NCBI RefSeq assembly: GCF_000716785.1
Contig: NZ_JNYY01000007.1
Span: 248,001 to 312,000 of the forward strand
Direction: 5' to 3'
DNA: 64,000 bases
DNA from: Amycolatopsis vancoresmycina
GTDB lineage: Bacteria > Actinomycetota > Actinomycetes > Mycobacteriales > Pseudonocardiaceae
Shown: piece by piece, positions 33,276-41,402 of the stretch
Layout: each line of letters begins with the position of its first letter
Numbering within the stretch: position 1 is the stretch's first letter
The notes under the pieces: model-generated
Seen by the model: the letters and a program-made list of their open reading frames with translations, nothing else
Told to the model about the DNA's origin: nothing
Databases searched by the model: none
Translations under genes and position numbers: made by a program

Positions 33276-34445
33276 TCAAACGGTGTCGGACACGAACAGG
33301 CTCTGGACGGCGACCGCGGCGGCACCGCGGGCCCACTCCTCGAACGGCAGCGGCCGGATGACCAGGCCGCACCGGGCGGCGCTGCCGAACGCCTGGACCG
33401 CGAAGGTCCGGCGGATCTGCTCCTCGAACAGGTCGTAGGTGGCGACGCCCTCGCCCGAGACGACCACCCGTTCCGGGCCGAACAGGTTGACCAGCGCGGC
33501 CAGCCCCAGCCCGATCGCGTGCCCCGCCCCGGCGAAGACCTCCCGCAGCGGCTCGTCGCCGCCGCGGGCGCGCGTCACGGCGTCGGCCATCGACAGCCCG
33601 GGTTCGCCGGTGACCTGCCGGGCGCGCGTCAGGATCGCTTCGGTGGACGCGATCGCCTCGACGCAGCCCCGCCCGCCGCAGTGGCAGGGCGGGCCGCCGT
33701 CGGCGACCGGGACGTGCCCGATCTCGCCCGCGACACCGTGGGCACCGCGGACCAGGTCGCCGTGCACGACCAGCGCGCTGCCGATGCCGGTACCCACGGT
33801 GACCAGCGCGAACGACGACACGCCGACCCCTTCGCCGAACCACTGCTCGGCGACGGCGAGGGCCTTGACGTCGTTCTCCAAGGTGACCGTGAGCCCGGTG
33901 GCGCCTTCCAGGAGCGAAGCCAGGGGCACGTCCCGCCAGCCGAGGAACGGGGAGTACCGGACGACACCGGACGCGCGGTCGACGTCGCCGGACACCGCTA
34001 CCCCCAGGCAGTAGGCGCGCTCGCGGAGGTCCCCGGTCAGCAGCTCGCCGACGAGGTCGGCCAGCGCGCGGACGACGTGCTCGACGTCGTGGCCGGTCAG
34101 TGCGTGGTGGGCGCTGGCCCGGACGTCGGCGCGCAGGTCGGTGACCACGCCGATCAGGTCGTCGCCGGTGATCTTGACGCCGACGAAGTACTCGCGGTCG
34201 GGCCGGATGGCCAGCGGGTTCGCCGGGCGGCCCGCACCCGGCGCGGTGCGGCCGCCGGCGGCGAGTTCTTCGAGGTAGCCGGCTTCGATGAAGGGCCGGG
34301 CGGCCTTGGTGACCGCGGCGGAGGAGAGCCCGGTGCGGCGGGCGACGTCGACGCGGGAAACCGGCCCTTCGGTCAGGACCGTGGTGAACACGGTCGCGGC
34401 CGCGGGACTGGTGATCGGCGCCCTTGCCGGTGCACTGCGAGGCAT
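33276..34445 (-). CDS. ROK-family transcriptional repressor of the alpha-galactoside locus
   Basis: A 389-residue ROK protein. The N-terminal winged HTH includes SRVDVARRTGLSSAAVTKAA. The ROK sugar-kinase-like domain has VTVGTGIGSALV, GEIGHV and the zinc site CHCGGRGCVE. It is the first gene of the transport operon and is divergent from the GH36 gene. A TTGACG (34477-34482) / TACCCT (34453-34458) promoter ends seven bases before the ATG, so its mRNA is probably leaderless. Galactoside or galactose as inducer is inferred from context. Confidence 0.9.
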   Translation of the reverse strand: MPRSAPARAPITSPAAATVFTTVLTEGPVSRVDVARRTGLSSAAVTKAARPFIEAGYLEELAAGGRTAPGAGRPANPLAIRPDREYFVGVKITGDDLIGVVTDLRADVRASAHHALTGHDVEHVVRALADLVGELLTGDLRERAYCLGVAVSGDVDRASGVVRYSPFLGWRDVPLASLLEGATGLTVTLENDVKALAVAEQWFGEGVGVSSFALVTVGTGIGSALVVHGDLVRGAHGVAGEIGHVPVADGGPPCHCGGRGCVEAIASTEAILTRARQVTGEPGLSMADAVTRARGGDEPLREVFAGAGHAIGLGLAALVNLFGPERVVVSGEGVATYDLFEEQIRRTFAVQAFGSAARCGLVIRPLPFEEWARGAAAVAVQSLFVSDTV

Positions 34446-34452
34446 GGCCGGA

Positions 34453-34482
34453 AGGGTAGAGAGATTTAATTAACTTCGTCAA
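34453..34482 (-). promoter_or_regulatory. Promoter of the ROK gene, probably leaderless
   Basis: TTGACG and TACCCT boxes with 18-bp spacing; the ATG begins seven bases after the -10 box. The AT-rich palindrome TTAATTAA (34466-34473) lies in the spacer and is a candidate ROK operator. Confidence 0.6.
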
Positions 34483-34508
34483 GAATTTATTTCTGCGCTG
34501 GTCAGCTC

Positions 34509-34514
34509 TACGCT
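34509..34514 (+). promoter_or_regulatory. -10 box of the GH36 gene
   Basis: TACGCT seven bases upstream of the ATG, with no room for a ribosome-binding site. This suggests leaderless translation. The -35 region is weak. Confidence 0.5.
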
Positions 34515-34521
34515 GTCGGTC

Positions 34522-36618
34522 ATGCCGCTCGTCGAACACGACCCCGCGCACCGGCTCTGGCTGCTGCGCACCCCCGAGAGCTCGTACGCCTTCCGCCTGG
34601 ACGCCGACGACCGCCCGCGGCACGTCCACTGGGGCCCGCCGCTGACGCTCGCCCAGGCCACGCAGGTCGCCGCGCGCCGCAATCCGGCCGAGAGCAGCTT
34701 CGACGAGCCCGGCGACGAGCGGCAGGAGCTCCCGGCCGAGGGCGGCGCGTTCTTCGGCGTCGCGGCGCTGGCCGTGCAGTACGCGGACGGGACGTCGGCG
34801 CTCGAGTGGCGCTACGACGGCTTCGCGCTCGAAGACGACGCGCTCGTCGTGCGGCTCGCCGACCGCCACTACCCCCTCGAACTCTCCCTGCACTACCGCG
34901 TCCGCGGCGACGTCGTCGAGCGCTGGACGTCGCTGCGGCACACCGGCTCCGGCGAGCCGATCGCCCTGCTGCGCACGGATTCCGCGGCCTGGACGCTCCC
35001 CCGGCGCGCGGACGCGCGGCTGAGCCGGACGTCCGGCGCGTGGAGCGCCGAGTACGGCGTGCTGCGCGAACCCCTGCCGGTCGGCGAAACCACGCTCACC
35101 AGCCGTCGCGGCGCCTCCAGCCACCAGGTCAACCCGTGGGTGATGCTCGACGCGGGCGACGCGACCGAGACGTCCGGCGAAGTGTGGAGCAGTGCGCTGG
35201 CCTGGAGCGGGAGCTGGCGGATCACGGTGGAACGCACGCACACCGGCCGCGTCACGTGGACCGGCGGGTTCGGGCACGACCACGTCACCTGGCGGCTGCA
35301 GCCGGGCGAAACGTGGGAGACACCGGTGTTCGCCGGGCTCTACGCGGCCGACGGCTTCGGCGGCAGCAGCCGGCGCTGGCACGCCTACGTCCGCGAGTTC
35401 GTCCAGCCGCACCCGGACGAGCTGCGGCCGATCGTCTACAACTCCTGGGAGGCGACCGGCTGGGACGTCGACGAGCGGACGGAAACCGAACTGGCGGCCG
35501 CGGCGGCCCGGCTGGGGGCGGAGCTGTTCGTCATGGACGACGGCTGGTTCGGCGCCCGCAGCGGCGACACCGCCGGGCTCGGCGACTGGATCGCCAACGA
35601 ACAGCGCTTCCCGGCCGGGTTGCAGCCCCTGGCCGACGCCGTGCACGCGCACGGGATGCAGTTCGGGCTGTGGGTCGAGCCGGAGATGGTCAACCCGGAC
35701 AGCGACCTCTACCGCGCGCACCCCGACTGGGTGCTGCACATGGCGCACCGCTCGCGCACGACGTTGCGCAACCAGCTCGTGCTGAACTTCGCGCGGCCGG
35801 ACGTGGCGGACTGGGCGCACAAGTGGCTCGACCGGCTGGTCGGCGAGCACGGCATCGACTATCTCAAGTGGGACATGAACCGGGCGTTCACCGAGGCGGG
35901 CTGGCCGGACGCGGGACCCGACGCCGCACGCCTGTGGGTGGGCCACGTCCGGGCGGTGTACGCGATCCTGGACCGGTTGCGCGCCGACCACCCGGACCTG
36001 CGGATCCAGGGCTGCGCGGGCGGCGGCGGGCGCACCGACCTGGGCATCCTCGCGCGCACCGACGAGATCTGGGCGTCCGACAACACCGACGCCGCCGACC
36101 GGATCACCATCCAGCACGGGTACGGCCAGATCTACCCCGCCGGCACGATGTCGGCCTGGGTCACCGACAGCCCGAACCCGGCCACGCACCGGGAGGCGCC
36201 GCTGAGCTTCCGGTTCCACGTGGCGATGGCGGGCGTGCTCGGGCTGGGCGGCGACCTGCCGCGGTGGAGCACCGGGGAACTGGCCGAAGCGGCGTCGCTC
36301 GTAGCGCTGTACAAGGAAATCCGGCCCGTGGTGCAGCACGGCGTGCTGTACCGGCTGGCGGATCCGGCCGTCTCGGCGCTGACGGCGGTGCAGTACGTGC
36401 TCGGCGATTCCGCCGTCGTGTTCTTCTGGCGGCGGCCCACGGAGTTCGCGCGGCCGTTCACCCCGCCGCGGCTCGCGGGGCTGGATCCGGCCGGCCTGTA
36501 CCGCGATCAGGACGGCGTCGTGCACCACGGAGCCGTGCTGCTGAGCCACGGGCTGGACGTCTCGTTGCCGGGAAGCGGGTACGCGAGTGCGGTGGTGCGG
36601 CTGACTCGCGTGGGCTGA
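34522..36618 (+). CDS. GH36 alpha-galactosidase, cytosolic
   Basis: A 698-residue glycosidase with no signal peptide. An N-terminal beta-supersandwich (about 1-320) precedes the barrel, which begins near YNSWEATGWDVDE. The nucleophile is Asp451 in YLKWDMNR and the acid/base is Asp520 in WASDNTD. C-terminal strands close the fold. It should hydrolyse imported alpha-galactosides such as melibiose or raffinose. It is divergent from the ROK repressor and transporter operon, and together with secreted GH27 it completes a take-up and cleavage route. TACGCT ends seven bases before the ATG. Confidence 0.93.
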   Translation: MPLVEHDPAHRLWLLRTPESSYAFRLDADDRPRHVHWGPPLTLAQATQVAARRNPAESSFDEPGDERQELPAEGGAFFGVAALAVQYADGTSALEWRYDGFALEDDALVVRLADRHYPLELSLHYRVRGDVVERWTSLRHTGSGEPIALLRTDSAAWTLPRRADARLSRTSGAWSAEYGVLREPLPVGETTLTSRRGASSHQVNPWVMLDAGDATETSGEVWSSALAWSGSWRITVERTHTGRVTWTGGFGHDHVTWRLQPGETWETPVFAGLYAADGFGGSSRRWHAYVREFVQPHPDELRPIVYNSWEATGWDVDERTETELAAAAARLGAELFVMDDGWFGARSGDTAGLGDWIANEQRFPAGLQPLADAVHAHGMQFGLWVEPEMVNPDSDLYRAHPDWVLHMAHRSRTTLRNQLVLNFARPDVADWAHKWLDRLVGEHGIDYLKWDMNRAFTEAGWPDAGPDAARLWVGHVRAVYAILDRLRADHPDLRIQGCAGGGGRTDLGILARTDEIWASDNTDAADRITIQHGYGQIYPAGTMSAWVTDSPNPATHREAPLSFRFHVAMAGVLGLGGDLPRWSTGELAEAASLVALYKEIRPVVQHGVLYRLADPAVSALTAVQYVLGDSAVVFFWRRPTEFARPFTPPRLAGLDPAGLYRDQDGVVHHGAVLLSHGLDVSLPGSGYASAVVRLTRVG

Positions 36619-36636
36619 ATTGTCGGTGGGGTGCCT

Positions 36637-36642
36637 TACGCT
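36637..36642 (+). promoter_or_regulatory. -10 box of the hydroxyacid dehydrogenase gene
   Basis: TACGCT followed by GTCGTC and the GTG start: same box and spacing style as the GH36 gene, again suggesting a leaderless transcript. Confidence 0.45.
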
Positions 36643-36648
36643 GTCGTC

Positions 36649-37593
36649 GTGGCCAAGATCGCGGTGACCCGATGGATTCCCGACGACGCGGTGAAGCTCC
36701 TCGCCGAGGCAGGCGATGTAGAGGTCTCCCCCGCCGATCGTCCGCTGACGCCTGCCGAACTGCACGAGTTCGCCGGCGGCGCGTCGGCCGTGGTCGGCAT
36801 GCTGCACGACCGGCTCGACGGCGCGCTGGCCGACGCCGCCGGTCCGGGGCTGAAGGTGGTCGCGAACGTCGCGGTGGGGTACGACAACGTCGACGTCCCG
36901 GCGCTGGCCTCGCGCGGCATCGTCGTCACCAACACCCCGGGCGTGCTCACCGACGCCACGGCGGACCTCGCCTTCGGCCTGCTGCTCGCCGTCACGCGGC
37001 GGATCGGCGAGGGCGAACGGCTGCTGCGCTCGCGCACGCCTTGGTCGTTCCACCTCGGCTTCCTGCTCGGCTCCGGGCTGCAGGGCAAGACGCTGGGCAT
37101 CGTCGGCTTCGGGCAGATCGGCCGGGCGATGGCCCGCCGGGCCGCGGCGTTCGGGATGTCGATCGTCTACTCCGGACGGTCCAAACAGGACACGGACGCC
37201 GAGTACGTGCCGTTCGGAGAGCTGCTGGCGCGCTCGGACGTCGTTTCGCTGCACTGCCCGCTGACACCCGAGACGAGGCACCTGATCGACGCCGCCGCGT
37301 TGCGGGCCATGAAACCGGGCGCGTACCTGGTGAACACGACCCGCGGGCCGGTCGTCGACGAAGGCGCGCTGGCCGATGCGCTGGAAGCCGGGGAGATCGC
37401 CGGTGCCGCGCTCGACGTGTTCGAAAAGGAACCGGAGGTCGAACCGCGGCTGCTCGGCCGGGACGACGTCGTGCTGAGCCCGCACCTGGGCTCGGCGACG
37501 GTCGAGACCCGGACCGCAATGGCGGTGCTGGCCGCGCGCAACGTCGCGGCGGTGCTCGCCGGGCGTCCCCCGCTGACGGAGGTGCAGCCGTGA
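36649..37593 (+). CDS. D-2-hydroxyacid dehydrogenase, glyoxylate/hydroxypyruvate reductase type
   Basis: A 314-residue NAD(P)-dependent dehydrogenase. It has the substrate loop VGYDNVD, the Rossmann motif GIVGFGQIGRAMARR, and the catalytic residues Arg in TTRGPVVDE, Glu in EKEPEVEP and His in LSPHLGSAT. It would reduce glyoxylate or hydroxypyruvate to glycolate or D-glycerate. GTG 36649 is preferred to the in-frame GTG 36631 because a TACGCT box lies just upstream. Its stop overlaps the GTG of a glycerate kinase, so the pair most likely handles hydroxypyruvate to glycerate to phosphoglycerate. Confidence 0.9.
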   Translation: MAKIAVTRWIPDDAVKLLAEAGDVEVSPADRPLTPAELHEFAGGASAVVGMLHDRLDGALADAAGPGLKVVANVAVGYDNVDVPALASRGIVVTNTPGVLTDATADLAFGLLLAVTRRIGEGERLLRSRTPWSFHLGFLLGSGLQGKTLGIVGFGQIGRAMARRAAAFGMSIVYSGRSKQDTDAEYVPFGELLARSDVVSLHCPLTPETRHLIDAAALRAMKPGAYLVNTTRGPVVDEGALADALEAGEIAGAALDVFEKEPEVEPRLLGRDDVVLSPHLGSATVETRTAMAVLAARNVAAVLAGRPPLTEVQP

Positions 37594-38705
37594 CCCGGGT
37601 CGTCATCGCGCCGGACAAGTTCAAGGGCAGTCTCACCGCGGTCGAGGCCGCGGAGGCGATCGCGCTCGGGGTACGGGATGCCTTGCCGGACGCGGAGATC
37701 GTCACGTGCCCGGTCGCCGACGGGGGCGAAGGCACCCTGGACGTCCTGGAAGCCGCGGGCGCGCGGATCGTGCGGCTGACGGTACGGGGGCCGCTCGAAG
37801 AATCGGTCCCGGCGCGCTATGCCGTGCTCGACGGTACGGCGTACGTCGAATCGGCGCGAGCGTGCGGCATCGAATTCGTCGAACCTTCGCCGGCGACAGC
37901 GCTGGCCGCGCACACGTGGGGCGTCGGCGAACTGCTGGCGGACGCGTTGATCCACGGCGCGAAGGCGCTGGTGCTCACGGTCGGCGGCACGGCCAGCACG
38001 GACGGCGGAGCCGGCATGCTCGGCGCGCTCGGGGCCGGTGTGCTGGACGCGTTCGGCGCACCGGTCGGCCTGGGCGGCGGGACGCTGGGCCGGGTCGCCT
38101 CGACGGAGCTGGCGCCGGTGCGCGATCGGCTGGAGGGCGTGCGCATGGCGGTGGCGACCGACGTGACCAACCCGCTGCTGGGCCCGGACGGCGCGGCCGC
38201 GGTGTTCGGGCCGCAGAAGGGGGCGGGGCCGTCGGAGGTGGCGGCGTTGGACGAAGCGCTGGGACGGTGGGCGCACGCACTGCAGGTGGGCGGAGCGCCG
38301 GACGTGACGCGGGTGCCGGGCGCCGGAGCGGGCGGCGGGGTCGCGGCCGCGGCGATCGCCCTCGGCGCGAAGGTGGAATCCGGGTTCGCTCTCATCGCGG
38401 GGCTGACCGGGGTCGATCGGGCGCTGGAGGGTGCGGACCTGGTGATCACCGGGGAGGGGTCGCTGGACGAGCAAAGCCTCAACGGCAAGGCGCCGGCGGG
38501 GATCGCCGAGCGGGCGCGGGGAATTCCGCTGCTCGCGCTCGCGGGGCGGATCCAGCTCGATGCCGCCGGGTTGGCGCGGTTGGGAGTGGTGGGGAGCAGC
38601 GCGCTGATCGACCACGCGCCTTCGCTGGACTACGCGCGAGCGCACGCGAGAGAACTGCTGCGGGCGCGGGCGGCTGAGCTGGTTCGGGAGTGGCGGTCCC
38701 GCTAG
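37590..38705 (+). CDS. glxK: Glycerate kinase (GlxK family)
   Basis: A 371-residue glycerate kinase of the type I family. Diagnostic segments are IAPDKFKGSLTAVEAAEAI at the N-terminus, CPVADGGEGTLDVL, GGTASTDGGAGM, ATDVTNPLLG and ITGEGSLDEQSLNGKAP. It phosphorylates D-glycerate with ATP. The GTG start overlaps the dehydrogenase stop by four bases, giving a two-gene unit for glyoxylate/hydroxypyruvate salvage. Confidence 0.94.
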   Translation: MTRVVIAPDKFKGSLTAVEAAEAIALGVRDALPDAEIVTCPVADGGEGTLDVLEAAGARIVRLTVRGPLEESVPARYAVLDGTAYVESARACGIEFVEPSPATALAAHTWGVGELLADALIHGAKALVLTVGGTASTDGGAGMLGALGAGVLDAFGAPVGLGGGTLGRVASTELAPVRDRLEGVRMAVATDVTNPLLGPDGAAAVFGPQKGAGPSEVAALDEALGRWAHALQVGGAPDVTRVPGAGAGGGVAAAAIALGAKVESGFALIAGLTGVDRALEGADLVITGEGSLDEQSLNGKAPAGIAERARGIPLLALAGRIQLDAAGLARLGVVGSSALIDHAPSLDYARAHARELLRARAAELVREWRSR

Positions 38706-38799
38706 CGATACCTCGCCGGAAGCGGCGGTTCGCCAAGCCTGTCGCGCCCGCGAGCGGACGGGCCTTCCCACCCGACGGCGAAAGGCCCGCCCGCCGCAG

Positions 38800-39093
38800 T
38801 CAGCTCGTGTGCTGGGGCAGCACGGCGAAGGCCACGCCGCCGGCTTCGTCCTCCTGGACGTCCAGCACCTTGTCGTCGAGCAGGGCCGCCGCCTGGGGCT
38901 CGAGGAAGACCTTCGGGCCCTCCTCCGCTCCCAGCACGCTGTCGCCTTCGGCCGGTTCGGGGGCGACCGACAGGGCCAGCTGGGCGCTTTCCCCGTCGGC
39001 GTTCTGCACTGCCAGGCGCAGCCCGGCTTCGCCCTCTCCCTGGCTGGTCAGTGCGGTGATCGCCTCGGCGGCGGCTTCGGTCACGGTCAGCAT
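38800..39093 (-). CDS. HesB/IscA-like small protein lacking the conserved cysteines
   Basis: A 97-residue protein with the start MLTVTEAAAEAITAL and the strand pattern GLRLAVQN...VFLEPQAAALLDDKVLDVQ, which is typical of the Fe-S biogenesis A-type carrier fold. No cysteine is present anywhere, so the three cluster-ligand Cys of true IscA/ErpA are missing and it cannot act as a classical carrier. It may bind something else or play a structural role. It stands alone on the minus strand, 94 bp after the convergent glycerate kinase. Confidence 0.75.
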   Translation of the reverse strand: MLTVTEAAAEAITALTSQGEGEAGLRLAVQNADGESAQLALSVAPEPAEGDSVLGAEEGPKVFLEPQAAALLDDKVLDVQEDEAGGVAFAVLPQHTS

Positions 39094-39175
39094 CTTCGGC
39101 CTTCCCTTCGTCGCGGTCCGATGCACTGGTGCCCCCACGCTAGGGGCGTCCGAACGGGTGTGCAGGCTGAGCGGA

Positions 39176-39586
39176 TCAGCCCTGCCGGGACGCGCGGATT
39201 GCGTCGGCCACCGATTCGCCCGCGTAGATCGCCTGCTCGCCCCGGTCCGGGCCGGTGTGCCGCTGCGGCACCGTGTCCTCCGGGACCACCGGCTCGAAGT
39301 CCGGCGGGGCGTCCTCGATCGTTTCGTCGAGCTCCGCCGCCGGCGTCGCGGCCAGTGGCCGGTCCGGGATCGGCTCCGGCTCGGTGTCCGGGACCTCTTC
39401 GGACAGCCGCAGCGCCATCGGCTCGCCTTCGCGGATCTCGCGGGGCGTGGTGCCGAAGCGGTCCGCGGCACTCCAGTGCTCGGGCGGCTCGACGCCTGCT
39501 TCGAGCGGGTCCACGCGCAGCTCGTCCTCGTCCAGCGCCTCGCTGGGGCTCAGGCTTTGCGGTTCGGCCGAGTCACGGTCACTCAC
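39176..39586 (-). CDS. DUF5709-type acidic protein
   Basis: A 136-residue acidic, probably disordered protein. The core DEDELRVDPLEAGVEPPE, then RFGTTPREIREGEPMALRL and SEEVPD matches the actinobacterial DUF5709 pattern as I recall it. The function is unknown. GTG 39586 has AGGAG seven bases upstream; sequence further upstream in frame is non-coding. It may be stress-related, as such small acidic proteins often are, but nothing here proves that. Confidence 0.8.
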   Translation of the reverse strand: MSDRDSAEPQSLSPSEALDEDELRVDPLEAGVEPPEHWSAADRFGTTPREIREGEPMALRLSEEVPDTEPEPIPDRPLAATPAAELDETIEDAPPDFEPVVPEDTVPQRHTGPDRGEQAIYAGESVADAIRASRQG

Positions 39587-39694
39587 AGGGGTCTCCTGGT
39601 GTCGGAAATGTCGTCGCCGGTGACCTACCCCGCTGGTCGGGGCCCCGAAACCCGGCGGTGTCATGGGGATCACATTTCTTCAACGGGTTTAACA

Positions 39695-39714
39695 CATTCA
39701 CAAGTTTGTGAATG
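39695..39714. promoter_or_regulatory. 20-bp inverted repeat at the gtrA-like promoter
   Basis: CATTCACAA-GT-TTGTGAATG, 9-bp perfect arms, overlapping the -35 box TTCACA (39697-39702) of a promoter whose -10 is TAGGTT (39720-39725, spacing 17). A repressor bound here would block transcription. Confidence 0.6.
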
Positions 39715-39731
39715 CAAGGTAGGTTGGGATC

Positions 39732-40211
39732 ATGGCCACCACCAGGTGCGCACCGGATCGCCGGCTGCTCGCCACCGATCCGGACCGCCACCACGAGCTG
39801 GGCACGCACGCCGCGTGGTACGTGGTGGCCGGCGTGGTGACGACCGGCCTCCAGGCCGTCCTGTTCCTCCTGCTGCGCGACGAGCTCGGCTCCCAGGTCG
39901 CGAACCTGGTCGCGATCGCGCTGACCACGGTCGGCAACACCGAGTTCCACCGCCGAGTCACGTTCGCCGGCCGGCGCAGCAACGCCGGGAAGCGGCACCT
40001 GCAGGACCTGCTCACGTTCGCGTTCTACGCCGGCTACGGCTCGGCGGTGCTGGCGATCCTCGACGCGATCGTGGACCGGCCGACATCGTGGGAGGAGACC
40101 GGCACGCTGCTGCTGGCCAGCCTGGTCGGCGGGTTCGTGCGCTTCGCGGTGCTGCGCTGGTGGGTCTTCGCCCACCAGACCGAACCGGCCGCAGCCGCAC
40201 ACACCAGCTGA
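39732..40211 (+). CDS. GtrA-family membrane protein
   Basis: A 159-residue protein with four predicted membrane helices (AWYVVAGVVTTGLQAVLFLL; VANLVAIALTTVGNTEFHRR; the third near YAGYGSAVLAILDAIV; the fourth ASLVGGFVRFAVLRWWVF). NTEFHRRVTF and RFAVLRWWVF are typical GtrA motifs. GtrA proteins help translocate or anchor lipid-linked sugars. The ATG comes six bases after a TAGGTT box, indicating a leaderless transcript. The gene stands alone, possibly under control of the inverted repeat in its promoter. Confidence 0.85.
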   Translation: MATTRCAPDRRLLATDPDRHHELGTHAAWYVVAGVVTTGLQAVLFLLLRDELGSQVANLVAIALTTVGNTEFHRRVTFAGRRSNAGKRHLQDLLTFAFYAGYGSAVLAILDAIVDRPTSWEETGTLLLASLVGGFVRFAVLRWWVFAHQTEPAAAAHTS

Positions 40212-40312
40212 CGGCCGCCGACCCACTCAGCCCCTTATCCCCGAACCGGCCGCACCCCCGCCACCCCATCCAGCGCACCCGCACCGGACCGGCCGCGACC
40301 GCCCACACCGGC

Positions 40313-40318
40313 TAGCGT
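40313..40318 (+). promoter_or_regulatory. -10 box of the first DUF202 gene
   Basis: TAGCGT eight bases upstream of the GTG start, with no Shine-Dalgarno between; another probable leaderless start. Confidence 0.4.
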
Positions 40319-40326
40319 CTGCACCC

Positions 40327-40680
40327 GTGGCCCCCGACGACATCAAGCCCCATGCGGGCGGCACCGAGCCGGACTACCGGTTCACCCTGGCCAACGAACG
40401 CACCTTCCTCGCCTGGCTGCGCACCGCCCTCGGGCTGCTCGCCGGGGGCGTGGCCGTGCACCAGCTCGTGCCGTCGCCCGCCGCCGCCAGTGCTGTTCTC
40501 GCCGGGCTCTGCGTCGTGCTGGCCGCCGTCCTCGCCGCGACCGCCTACCCGCGGTGGCGGCGGGTCCAGGTCGCCATGCGGGCCGGGGAACCGCTGCCGC
40601 CGAGCCGGCTGATCCTGGTCCTCACCGGGGGGCTGCTCGCCCTCACCGTCGCCGCGGCCGTGTTGCTGGTGCTCTCGTGA
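40327..40680 (+). CDS. DUF202 (YidH-family) membrane protein, first copy
   Basis: A 117-residue protein with three membrane helices. The family motif YRFTLANERTFLAWLRTALG lies before helix 1. The function is unknown; the domain is also found in VTC subunits. The GTG start follows a TAGCGT box. Its stop overlaps the GTG of a 59-codon ORF (GTGA), beyond which a second DUF202 gene begins, so the group could be one coupled unit. Confidence 0.88.
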   Translation: MAPDDIKPHAGGTEPDYRFTLANERTFLAWLRTALGLLAGGVAVHQLVPSPAAASAVLAGLCVVLAAVLAATAYPRWRRVQVAMRAGEPLPPSRLILVLTGGLLALTVAAAVLLVLS

Positions 40681-40856
40681 GGGACGCGCACCCGCAGCGG
40701 ACGGTGACCACCGCCGGCACCCGCTCCGCCGCCCGGGACCTCCGGCGAAAAGGTGGCGCCGGCCTCGGCCCGGCTGCCCGCCGGCCGCGAATACCGCTCG
40801 TTCGCGATTATCGTGACGTCATAAGTACCGTCATGCCGACCGGGATCCGGCCGTGA
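40677..40856 (+). CDS. Possible 59-residue ORF between the two DUF202 genes
   Basis: GTG 40677 overlaps the first DUF202 stop, and its own TGA overlaps the GTG of the second DUF202 gene (GTGA at both ends). It begins VRDAHPQRTVTTAGTRSAAR, weakly resembling the start of the next protein (VTSPAGAQAARTG), then becomes basic and unlike any family. It could be a real coupled gene, or the remnant of a longer N-terminus disrupted by an insertion. Confidence 0.4.
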   Translation: MRDAHPQRTVTTAGTRSAARDLRRKGGAGLGPAARRPRIPLVRDYRDVISTVMPTGIRP

Positions 40857-41149
40857 CCAGCCCCGCCGGCGCCCAGGCCGCCCGGACCGGGCTCGCCTGG
40901 CGGCGGACCGCACTGGCCTCCGCCGCCTGCACCGCGCTGCTCCTTCACTCGGCCGCGCAGCACCACTGGGGCCTCAGTGTCATCCCCGTTCTGCTCGCCG
41001 CCGTTACATCCGCCCTGCTGGCAGCCATCGGCGCCCGGCGGGAACGCGCCCTGCGCGCCCCCGAACCCGGGCCGCCGAGTCCGGTACTGCCCGCGATCGC
41101 GTCGCTCGCCGTGACCGCGACTGCCGCCTCCGTGGTCATCCTCCACTGA
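40853..41149 (+). CDS. DUF202-like membrane protein, second copy
   Basis: A 98-residue protein. AARTGLAWRRTALASAACTA is the hallmark DUF202 segment before helix 1; two further hydrophobic stretches follow. It is probably a partner of the first DUF202 protein. The GTG start is embedded in the stop of the intervening ORF. The N-terminus is short for the family, which leaves open whether this frame is complete. Confidence 0.8.
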   Translation: MTSPAGAQAARTGLAWRRTALASAACTALLLHSAAQHHWGLSVIPVLLAAVTSALLAAIGARRERALRAPEPGPPSPVLPAIASLAVTATAASVVILH

Positions 41150-41402
41150 CGGGTGAAGTCGGCACATCCTGAAACAGATTAATCGCAATGTGCGGCGCCT
41201 GGTCGCGGGAACATCACGGTCGCTCCTGCTAACGGGGTATTGGTCGTTGAAATCTGGACTGACTCGGGTGGAGGTGCTTACGATTACCCTGCGTCGCACG
41301 GAGCGCAGATCGGCCCGGATCTCCCGGAGCATCTGCGATTGAACAGTTACGGAGTGTTGAACCCCCGGCAGCGACGGTCGAGGGTCGGCCGGGGAGACGA
41401 CC

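Noticed and set aside
33276..36618. ROK regulator of this window acting at the palindrome at 7919
   Set aside because: The ROK gene's own promoter region has an AT-rich TTAATTAA site and no GGAAA-N-TTTCC motif, so the same protein binding both is unlikely.
33262..37485. Very long minus-strand open frame (over 1,400 codons) opposite the GH36, dehydrogenase and kinase genes
   Set aside because: Arises from GC-rich third positions on the opposite strand. The predicted protein is Arg/Gly/Pro/His-rich without any domain, and real motifs lie in the other frames.
41150..41402. Riboswitch or attenuator upstream of the sigma factor gene
   Set aside because: Several short inverted repeats occur but no recognisable aptamer or leader peptide was seen.
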